Part shown: in pieces, positions 57,161 to 64,000 of the stretch
How the letters are laid out: every line of letters starts with the position of its first letter
How positions within the stretch are numbered: position 1 is the stretch's first letter
Assembly (NCBI RefSeq): GCF_015082335.1
Contig: NZ_BLRL01000009.1
Location: 1 to 64,000 of the forward strand
From: Moritella sp. F3
GTDB lineage: Bacteria; Pseudomonadota; Gammaproteobacteria; Enterobacterales; Moritellaceae
DNA: 64,000 nt
Direction of reading: 5' to 3'
Made by a program: the position numbers and the translations under genes
Notes under the pieces: generated by a model
What the model was told of the DNA's origin: nothing
Seen by the model: only the letters and a program-made list of their open reading frames with translations
Database searches by the model: none

Positions 57161-59479
57161 CTAGAAATTATTACCTATAAACAGATAACCAGAGGCATGG
57201 CCACCTTCGGCATAACCATACGACAACATCACCGGACCAATACCAGTATCTAGCGCGACAAACACACTGCCCGCAGAAATGGTCGAATCAAAACTGATGT
57301 CATCAGTGTCGTTCCACACATTACCTTGCTCGATTGAAGCGCCTAAATAAAGGGGTAATGAGAAAGCGCCAAAATTGTTATCCAATAAACGATGGCGATA
57401 AATTAATGCCACCAATCCTTTATGATTACCTGTAAGTTCGTTAATACCATAACCCGACAAATTCTGGAAACCACCAATACCAACTTCAAACGTCGGTGAA
57501 ATAGGCGGTCCATCATAACTGGCAACCGATGCTTTAAGCTCAAAGGTAGAGCGATCGAAAGAGACCGCATTACGCCAGTCTAAGCTGAAGAAGATATTAT
57601 TTTCGTTACTATTTAAATAATCACCAGTATCAATGTAAACATCTGCATCTAACTTAAACCCTTTTGTTGGGAACGAAATATTATCAAACGAATCCAAACG
57701 GGTTTTTACATACCAGCCTTGGCTATCAAAATCGCTATCAATAGTGGTTCCAATGATTTCCGCAGTACCGGACTGATAATAGCTACCAACCGCAATCTGC
57801 ATCCACTCAAACGGGATAACACCTAATTCAGCATATACGCCAACTTGCTCTGTTTTAACTGGAAAATATTCAAAAGTAGAAGTAATCGGCGTAAGCCCCG
57901 GATCATTCGCAGAGCCTAAATAGAGCTTACTTTCATAGTTTTCTAAACGTATGCCGGTTTTAAAGAAAAAGTATTGGTTATAATCAATTGGAGAGTAAAA
58001 TTCAGTACTGATATTTGAGTCCGAACCATACACTAATTCAGTACGCCATTCCCCACCCAGTCGATTCAAATCACTCAAAATATATTGTAAACCGATTTGC
58101 TGGCTATCATCACTGGTTGTTGATTGTTGAATGTTGAATTTAAAATCCACATAGCCCGGCCCCCAACTTTTCTCTACCACATTAACCTGTAAATCATGTA
58201 CGCCATTTTTATCGGTGATGCTGTAATCTATTTTTTGAAACAGGTTTAATGCATAGAGTTCATCAATTTTCTGCTCTAATTCTGCGACCGAGACCTTATC
58301 CCCTTTTTTTATATTTAACTTGTTTTCGATCACTCTTGGGCTCAGGCGGGTATCGGTATTAATATTAATGCTATTGATGTCAATCATATCAATTTGAGCT
58401 AGTTGCTGCTTTTTAATCGCTTTTTGCTGTTGGTATACAGCATAATCGGCATCTGATAGTGATAATGCTGTTAACTTGGCACTGGCATAACCCGCCGCTT
58501 TTTCACCTCGATCTACCGCGTCAGGCATTAAATCAAAATCAGCCGTACCAATGCCATCAATATCAGGACTCAAGAGAATATCGCGCTCAGTTAATTTAAG
58601 GATCTGTTCGTTAGCACTGGTACGTGTCATTGAGCTTGATAGCTGATCAAAGATAAGAAAGGCACTGGTGATCTCTTCTTGGCTATAAAGTTGTGAGCCA
58701 ATATCAACCGCAATAATGATGTCTGCGCCCATATCTTTTAATACACCAATAGGTAAATTATTCACCATACCACCGTCAACAAGGTGCTGCCCATCAATCA
58801 ATACTGGCGTCAAAGCACCAGGAATAGACATGCTAGCCTGCATCACTTTAGATAAATCGCCACGCTCTAATACCACTTCACGCATGGTTTCGACATTAGT
58901 GGCAATGGCGCGATAAGGGATCGGCAGTAAATCAAAATGATTCACATAAGGTAGGCTATTGGTAGATAATCGTAATAATTTTGCCATGCCTTGGCCTTGA
59001 ACAAAGCCAGACGGAAATTCAATACTGGTACCATCGAAACCGATGTCAGTCTGAATTTGAAATATATCCTGACGCTGCTTCTCACGTATCGACAGCTTCT
59101 CGCGCGGCACATCATCGTTATAACCTTGGCTCCAGTCATATTCGGCTAATATCAGCTCTATTTCTGCCGTTGAACGGCCCATGGCATACATACCACCAAT
59201 AAATGACCCCATACTGGTACCAGAAACATAATCAACAGGGATATTGTGTTTTTCTAAATACTTAATCACCCCTAAATGCGCAGCACCTTTCGCACCACCG
59301 CCACTTAAGGCAAGGCCAATTTGGGGACGTGTTTTTTCACTCACAGAAACAGTAGTTGGAGTTGAGGTAGAAATACCATCTGCGGCTGTAGCAGTGCTTA
59401 AATGAAGACTAATGAAAGCGAGAAGTAACCCATTCATCATTGTAAATGAAGAACCAAAAATCCGTTTAACCTGAAACAT
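57161..59479 (-). CDS. Patatin-like phospholipase with POTRA and beta-barrel (type Vd autotransporter-like)
   Basis: This 772-residue exported protein has a signal peptide ending near residue 31 (TATAADG). The patatin domain (about 54-330) has oxyanion loop GGGAKG (60-65), nucleophile motif GTSMG with Ser89, and dyad DGG with Asp235. A POTRA-like segment follows (about 375-440, LNIKKGDKVSVAELEQKIDELYALNLF). A C-terminal surface-antigen/BamA-type beta-barrel (about 450-772) ends in an aromatic residue (NF). This is the PlpD-like architecture, in which the barrel places the lipase outside the cell. The catalytic dyad is intact, so activity is plausible. Confidence 0.88.
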   Translation of the reverse strand: MFQVKRIFGSSFTMMNGLLLAFISLHLSTATAADGISTSTPTTVSVSEKTRPQIGLALSGGGAKGAAHLGVIKYLEKHNIPVDYVSGTSMGSFIGGMYAMGRSTAEIELILAEYDWSQGYNDDVPREKLSIREKQRQDIFQIQTDIGFDGTSIEFPSGFVQGQGMAKLLRLSTNSLPYVNHFDLLPIPYRAIATNVETMREVVLERGDLSKVMQASMSIPGALTPVLIDGQHLVDGGMVNNLPIGVLKDMGADIIIAVDIGSQLYSQEEITSAFLIFDQLSSSMTRTSANEQILKLTERDILLSPDIDGIGTADFDLMPDAVDRGEKAAGYASAKLTALSLSDADYAVYQQQKAIKKQQLAQIDMIDINSININTDTRLSPRVIENKLNIKKGDKVSVAELEQKIDELYALNLFQKIDYSITDKNGVHDLQVNVVEKSWGPGYVDFKFNIQQSTTSDDSQQIGLQYILSDLNRLGGEWRTELVYGSDSNISTEFYSPIDYNQYFFFKTGIRLENYESKLYLGSANDPGLTPITSTFEYFPVKTEQVGVYAELGVIPFEWMQIAVGSYYQSGTAEIIGTTIDSDFDSQGWYVKTRLDSFDNISFPTKGFKLDADVYIDTGDYLNSNENNIFFSLDWRNAVSFDRSTFELKASVASYDGPPISPTFEVGIGGFQNLSGYGINELTGNHKGLVALIYRHRLLDNNFGAFSLPLYLGASIEQGNVWNDTDDISFDSTISAGSVFVALDTGIGPVMLSYGYAEGGHASGYLFIGNNF

Positions 59480-59617
59480 AGTTTAATGACGCTCCTAAAA
59501 ATTAATCCATCCCATCCACTGGGAACAACACGTTATATTCAATAAAATGTATCTATATACCCAACTATATTAGCAACTTCTGTTTTAAAATGCCTAATAC
59601 CAATGACATAAAATAAC

Positions 59618-59715
59618 CGAACAAGCATTTTGTTGGCTAGAACAGAAATAACAGACATAAAAAAAGCGAACAAGCATTTTGTTGGCTAGAACAGAAATAA
59701 CAGACATAAAAAAAG
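59618..59715. repeat. Exact 49-bp tandem duplication next to the lpdA terminator
   Basis: Copy 1 is 59618-59666 and copy 2 is 59667-59715; they are identical. The unit ends with the seven-A run and G that form the outer edge of the lpdA terminator stem. The following CGA begins the terminator hairpin where a third copy would start. Each copy contains the short inverted repeat AACAA/TTGTT. Confidence 0.9.
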
Positions 59716-59734
59716 CGACCCTAAGGTCGCTTTT
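59708..59734 (-). terminator. Intrinsic terminator of lpdA
   Basis: The stem AAAAGCGACC / GGTCGCTTTT has loop CTAA; the minus strand continues with more T residues. It ends the pyruvate dehydrogenase transcript. Confidence 0.88.
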
Positions 59735-59772
59735 CGTTATGACAATAAAAAGTTAACGATTAACTCGCTAAA

Positions 59773-61203
59773 TTATTTTCTTTTTACCGCTTTTGCATTA
59801 GGAAGATCTGTAATAGAACCTTCATAAATTTCTGCAGCCATACCAACTGATTCGTGTAACGTTGGGTGCGCATGAATTGTTAATGCGATATCTTCTGCAT
59901 CACAACCCATTTCAATTGCTAGACAAACTTCACCTAGTAATTCACCAGCGTTAGTACCAACCATAGCACCACCGATGATACGGTTAGTGTCTTTGTTGAA
60001 TAATAACTTAGTCATACCGTTAGATGCGTCAGAAGCAATCGCACGACCTGATGCAGCCCAAGGGAATACAGCAGCTTCGTAGTTTACGCCTTGCTCTTTC
60101 GCTTCTTTCTCAGTTAGACCTGCCCACGCCATTTCTGGTTCAGTGTAAGCAATTGATGGAATAACTTTAGGATCGAAGAAGTGTTTCTTGCCAGCAATGT
60201 TTTCTGCAGCAACGTGACCTTCATGCACACCTTTATGCGCCAACATAGGTTGACCAACGATATCGCCGATTGCAAAGATGTGTGGAACGTTCGTGCTCAT
60301 GGTTTTATTTGTTTCAATAAAGCCACGTTCAGTTACATTAATACCCGCTTTCTCAGCATTTAAGCCAAGACCGTTTGGTACACGACCAACAGCAACAAGC
60401 ACAGCGTCATAACGTACTGGTTCAGCAGGCGCTTTTTTGCCTTCAAATGTAACGTATAAGCCGTCTTCTTTCGCGTCAACAGCCGTTACTTTTGTGCTTA
60501 GCATTACGTTAAATTTGTTTTTAACTGCTTTAGCATAAATTTTAACGATGTCTTTATCCGCTGCAGGCACTAATTGATCTGCAAACTCAACAACGTCAAT
60601 ATCAGAACCTAGTGCAGAGTACACAGTACCCATTTCTAGACCGATAATACCACCACCAAGAACAAGTAATTTACCAGGAACTTCTTTAAGTTCTAGTGCA
60701 TCAGTTGAATCCCAAACGCGTGGATCTTCATGCGGGATGAATGGTAGTTTAACTGGGCGAGAACCCGCTGCAATGATTGCATTATCAAAGGTAACAGTTG
60801 TAACGTTACCGTCACGGTCTGTTGCTTCGATAGTGTTAGCGCCAGTAAATTGTGCTAAACCTTCAACCACTTTAACTTTACGCATCTTAGCCATACCGCC
60901 AAGACCACCTGTTAATTGACCAACAACTTTTTCTTTCCATGAACGGATTTTAGTGATGTCAGTTTGTGGTGCGCCGAACACGATACCGTGATCTGCTAAT
61001 GATTTTGCTTCTTCGATTACTTTAGCTACGTGTAGTAAAGCTTTTGAAGGGATACAACCAACGTTAAGACAAACACCACCTAGGGTGTTGTAACGTTCGA
61101 TGATTACAGTTTCTAAACCTAAATCTGCAGCACGGAATGCAGCAGAGTAGCCCGCAGGACCAGCGCCAAGTACTACTACTTGAGCTTTAACTTCATTACT
61201 CAT
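59773..61203 (-). CDS. lpdA: Dihydrolipoamide dehydrogenase (E3)
   Basis: This 476-residue FAD flavoprotein reoxidises dihydrolipoamide for the pyruvate and 2-oxoglutarate dehydrogenase complexes. The FAD motif is VLGAGPAGYSAAFRAA and the redox disulfide is in GGVCLNVGCIPSKALL. The NAD motif is VLGGGIIGLEMGTVYSALG, and the catalytic His-Glu is in HAHPTLHESVG. It follows aceF after 244 nt containing a nested inverted repeat, so it may have its own promoter in addition to aceE read-through. Confidence 0.97.
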   Translation of the reverse strand: MSNEVKAQVVVLGAGPAGYSAAFRAADLGLETVIIERYNTLGGVCLNVGCIPSKALLHVAKVIEEAKSLADHGIVFGAPQTDITKIRSWKEKVVGQLTGGLGGMAKMRKVKVVEGLAQFTGANTIEATDRDGNVTTVTFDNAIIAAGSRPVKLPFIPHEDPRVWDSTDALELKEVPGKLLVLGGGIIGLEMGTVYSALGSDIDVVEFADQLVPAADKDIVKIYAKAVKNKFNVMLSTKVTAVDAKEDGLYVTFEGKKAPAEPVRYDAVLVAVGRVPNGLGLNAEKAGINVTERGFIETNKTMSTNVPHIFAIGDIVGQPMLAHKGVHEGHVAAENIAGKKHFFDPKVIPSIAYTEPEMAWAGLTEKEAKEQGVNYEAAVFPWAASGRAIASDASNGMTKLLFNKDTNRIIGGAMVGTNAGELLGEVCLAIEMGCDAEDIALTIHAHPTLHESVGMAAEIYEGSITDLPNAKAVKRK

Positions 61204-61222
61204 TATGACCTCGTTGTCATTT

Positions 61223-61301
61223 AATTATCTGGAATGGCGGTTACCTCACTCAGAGGCACAATTTAAAGCTTCTGAGTAATGATGTTCGAATCCAGATAAT
61301 T
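61223..61301. repeat. Nested inverted repeat between aceF and lpdA
   Basis: The outer arms AATTATCTGGA (61223-61233) and TCCAGATAATT (61291-61301) match perfectly over 11 bp. The inner arms ACTCAGA (61248-61254) and TCTGAGT (61271-61277) match over 7 bp. There is no T-run, so it is not a simple terminator. It could be a leader structure of lpdA or a small palindromic mobile repeat. Confidence 0.6.
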
Positions 61302-61447
61302 TTACATATATGTTAAATAAATGAGAAGTAAAAAGAGTTAAAACATTGCAAAAATGCGATAACTCTTCTGATTAAATACCGAAACTTCTCTTTAATTAAA
61401 TACTAAAACTATTACTCGATTAAAATTAAGCGTTTGCTTAACTAAAA

Positions 61448-63046
61448 TTAAAGTACTAGTTGACGAAGATCTGAAAGATATCCGTTTAATGCTGTAACAA
61501 AACGAGCACCGTCAGCACCATCGATCACACGGTGATCATATGAAAGTGCCATTGGTAACATAAGACGAGGAGCAAAGTCTTTGCCATCCCACTTAGGTTT
61601 AATTTCAGAACGTGATACACCTAAAATTGCAACTTCAGGTGCATTAACGATAGGTGTAAATTGAGTACCACCGATACCGCCAAGGCTAGAAATTGTGAAA
61701 CAACCGCCTTGCATGTCAGAAGAAGTCAGTTTACCAGAACGTGCTTTCTTAGAGATAACAGCAAGATCTTGGCAAAGCTCGTAAATACCTTTCTGGTCAA
61801 CGTTACGGATAACCGGAACAACTAGACCGTTTGGTGTATCAACAGCAACACCAACGTTGATGTATTTCTTCTGAATGATGCTTTCGCCATCTTCGCCGAT
61901 TGAAGTATTGAACTTCGGATAATCAGCTAACGCTTTAGCTACTGCTTTAACGATGAAGATAAGAGGAGAAATCTTGAAGCCTTTATCTTGCTTAACAAGT
62001 TTGTTGTTCTCAACTTTACGGAACGCTTCTAGTTCAGTGATGTCTGCTTCGTCGAACTGTGTAACGTGTGGGATTTTAACCCAGTTACGGTGCAGATTCG
62101 GACCAGAAATTTTCTGGATGCGAGTCATCTTAACTACTTCGATTTCACCAAATTTAGCGAAATCAACTTTCGGCCATGCTAGAACGTCCATACCAGAACC
62201 ATTGCCGCCAGTAGCGCCAGACTCTAAACGTTTAACTGCATTTTTAACGTAAGTTTGTACGTCTTCTTTTGCAATACGACCTTTGCGACCTGTTGCGCCA
62301 ACTTTATCTAAGTTAACACCGAATTCGCGTGCTAGACGACGAACTACTGGTGAAGCATGGTGGTAAGCGTCATTTTCAACGAAACCAGTTACTTCAGGTG
62401 CTTTTGCAGCTGGAGCAGCTTTCGGTGCTTCTGCGTTAGCTACAACAGGTGCAGCAGGTGCAGTCGCTTCAGTTACAACAGGAGCAGCAACAGGTGCCGC
62501 GCCAGCAACTTCAAACGTCATGATGAAAGAACCAGTTGTTACTTTATCGCCAACAGCTGCTTTAATTTCTTTCACAACACCAGCGAATGGTGCAGGAACT
62601 TCCATTGAAGCTTTATCGCCTTCAACAGCCATTAACGTGTCTTCTTCAGCAACAGTATCGCCAACTTTAACTGAAATCTCAGTTACTTCCACTTCATCGT
62701 CGCCGATGTCAGGAATGTTAACTTCTAATACTTGCGCAGCAGCGGCAGCAACTGGAGCAGCTTCAACAGCAGGAGCGTCAGCTACAACTTCAGCAACTGG
62801 TGCAGCAGCACCAGCTTCAGCAGCGAAGATAAAGATTAATGAACCAGTTTTAACACTGTCACCAACATTTACACGGATTTCTTGTACTACACCAGCTTGT
62901 GGTGCAGGAACTTCCATAGACGCTTTGTCACCCTCAACAGCAAGCAAAGTATCTTCTTCTGCAACTGTATCGCCGATTTGAACGGAAATCTCAGTTACTT
63001 CTACTTCATCATCACCAATGTCTGGAACGAAAATTTCAATACTCAT
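61448..63046 (-). CDS. aceF: Pyruvate dehydrogenase E2 (dihydrolipoyl acetyltransferase)
   Basis: This 532-residue core subunit has two lipoyl domains, each with the lipoylated Lys in [10 protein letters not shown] (near residues 41 and 147). Ala/Pro-rich flexible linkers join them to a peripheral-subunit-binding domain (about 228-265, [23 protein letters not shown]). The acetyltransferase domain carries the [10 protein letters not shown] active site near the C-terminus. E. coli AceF has three lipoyl domains; two are common in other gammaproteobacteria. It lies 10 nt after aceE. Confidence 0.96.
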   Translation of the reverse strand: MSIEIFVPDIGDDEVEVTEISVQIGDTVAEEDTLLAVEGDKASMEVPAPQAGVVQEIRVNVGDSVKTGSLIFIFAAEAGAAAPVAEVVADAPAVEAAPVAAAAAQVLEVNIPDIGDDEVEVTEISVKVGDTVAEEDTLMAVEGDKASMEVPAPFAGVVKEIKAAVGDKVTTGSFIMTFEVAGAAPVAAPVVTEATAPAAPVVANAEAPKAAPAAKAPEVTGFVENDAYHHASPVVRRLAREFGVNLDKVGATGRKGRIAKEDVQTYVKNAVKRLESGATGGNGSGMDVLAWPKVDFAKFGEIEVVKMTRIQKISGPNLHRNWVKIPHVTQFDEADITELEAFRKVENNKLVKQDKGFKISPLIFIVKAVAKALADYPKFNTSIGEDGESIIQKKYINVGVAVDTPNGLVVPVIRNVDQKGIYELCQDLAVISKKARSGKLTSSDMQGGCFTISSLGGIGGTQFTPIVNAPEVAILGVSRSEIKPKWDGKDFAPRLMLPMALSYDHRVIDGADGARFVTALNGYLSDLRQLVL

Positions 63047-63056
63047 TTTTTATACC

Positions 63057-64000
63057 TTATGCGTATAGAGGGTTTAATTTATCAGCGTCGATGTTATATT
63101 TTGCAATTGCATCAACAACAACTTGATTTTCTAGATCGCCTTTCTTAACTAATTCAGATAATGCAGCAACAACTACGTATTGCGCGTTAACTTCGAAGTG
63201 ACGACGTAAGTTTGCACGGCTGTCTGAACGACCAAAACCGTCTGTACCAAGAACTTTGTATGAAGTCGGCACGTATGCACGCGCTTGTTCTGCATAGTTT
63301 TTGATATAATCTGTCGCGGCAATAGCGGGTGCATCACTCATTAGTGTAGTGATATACGGTACTTTTTGCTCTGCTTCAGGGTGTAGCATGTTGTAACGTT
63401 CAACGTCTTGACCTTCACGTGCAATTTCATTGAATGAAGTTACAGAGAATACGTCAGAACCAATACCATAGTCTTCACTTAAGATACGAGCCGCTTCGCG
63501 CACTTGCATCATGATAGTACCTGAACTTAGTAATTGAACTTTAGCAGTTTCGCCAGTATAAGTTTCTAACTTATACATACCCTTACGGATACCATCTTCA
63601 ACGCCTTCTGGCATTGCGTGATGAGCGTAGTTTTCGTTCATCAATGTGATGTAATAGAAAACGTTTTCTTGCTCGCCGTACATACGACGTAAACCATCTT
63701 GTAATACAACAGCAACTTCATACGCGAATGTTGGGTCATAAGACACACAGTTCGGGATAAGGCCTGCTTGTACTAAGCTGTGACCATCTTCATGTTGAAG
63801 ACCTTCACCGTTTAGTGTTGTACGACCTGCTGTAGCACCTAATAGGAAACCACGAGCCATTTGATCGCCAGCCATCCATGCAGAGTCACCAATACGTTGG
63901 AAACCAAACATTGAATAGTAGATATACAGTGGGATCATCGGTACGTCATTCGTACTGTATGATGTAGCCGCTGCAACCCATGAAGACATAGCACCTAACT
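63057..64000 (-). CDS. aceE: Pyruvate dehydrogenase E1 component, C-terminal part
   Basis: This is the C-terminal third of the homodimeric E1 that decarboxylates pyruvate with thiamine diphosphate. The frame is open to the window edge and continues beyond it (5' end missing). Recognisable segments are AMSSWVAAATSYS, IYYSMFGFQRIGDSAWMAGDQMARGFL, NGEGLQHEDGHS, VLGTDGFGRSDSR and HFEVNAQYVVVAAL, all typical of AceE. aceF follows on the same strand. Confidence 0.96.
   Translation of the reverse strand, partial: LGAMSSWVAAATSYSTNDVPMIPLYIYYSMFGFQRIGDSAWMAGDQMARGFLLGATAGRTTLNGEGLQHEDGHSLVQAGLIPNCVSYDPTFAYEVAVVLQDGLRRMYGEQENVFYYITLMNENYAHHAMPEGVEDGIRKGMYKLETYTGETAKVQLLSSGTIMMQVREAARILSEDYGIGSDVFSVTSFNEIAREGQDVERYNMLHPEAEQKVPYITTLMSDAPAIAATDYIKNYAEQARAYVPTSYKVLGTDGFGRSDSRANLRRHFEVNAQYVVVAALSELVKKGDLENQVVVDAIAKYNIDADKLNPLYA

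Noticed and set aside
1-64000. CRISPR arrays, insertion sequences, prophage, toxin-antitoxin pairs, restriction-modification systems
   Set aside because: No regularly spaced repeats, transposase, integrase, phage structural or restriction genes are seen; the only methylases are housekeeping Dam and rRNA enzymes.

Overview
The window is one contiguous stretch of a gammaproteobacterial chromosome with moderate-to-low GC content. It carries core genes in arrangements typical of marine Alteromonadales or Vibrionales-like bacteria. A Moritella or Psychromonas type of organism is my best guess, from protein resemblance and gene order only; no 16S gene is present to confirm it. I see no insertion sequence, prophage, CRISPR array or rRNA operon.

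Layout. 1-3.3 kb: tRNA-Asn, an OmpA-type lipoprotein, an exported RelA/SpoT-like protein, a small unknown gene and rpoH. 3.7-14 kb: a nitrate/nitrite assimilation locus of two divergent transcription units. Leftward are a NasA-type molybdoenzyme and an unusual fused FeS/membrane-anchor subunit. Rightward are cobA, nirB, nirD and a fused PP2C phosphatase/protein kinase. The 411-bp gap between them holds two outward-facing sigma-54 promoters and two NtrC-like sites. marC follows.

14.9-29.6 kb: trpS, gph, rpe, dam, damX, aroB, aroK and pilQPONM on the minus strand, with mrcA divergent. This is the same cluster as in E. coli, where nirBD is also nearby. 29.7-37.7 kb: oxyR, a frameshifted DUF1566 remnant, dapA, rsmC, plsC, parC and an OapA/YtfB-like gene. 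37.8-43.8 kb: a diguanylate cyclase, ftsX, ftsE, ftsY, rsmD and a LysE-type exporter. rpoH, which in E. coli directly follows ftsX, lies about 36 kb away.

43.9-54 kb: an AraC regulator, an EamA transporter, a chemoreceptor, metH, metA, a TRIC-type channel and yacL. 54.3-64 kb: acnB, a patatin/beta-barrel protein, lpdA, aceF and the 3' part of aceE (pyruvate dehydrogenase).

The most interesting signal is in the 5' leader of dapA. It has a consensus-like promoter, a 17-codon ORF with five lysine codons, a perfect 9-bp inverted repeat overlapping the start and end of that ORF, and an intrinsic terminator just before dapA. Part of the upstream repeat arm is followed by a copy of the terminator's 3' arm. 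This is the layout of a ribosome-mediated attenuator sensing lysine. Other notable points are the predicted periplasmic RelA/SpoT-like protein, the quinol-linked nitrate reductase architecture with its operon-encoded kinase/phosphatase, three helically phased TTGTTAAA repeats between pilM and mrcA, and a 49-bp exact tandem duplication reaching into the lpdA terminator.
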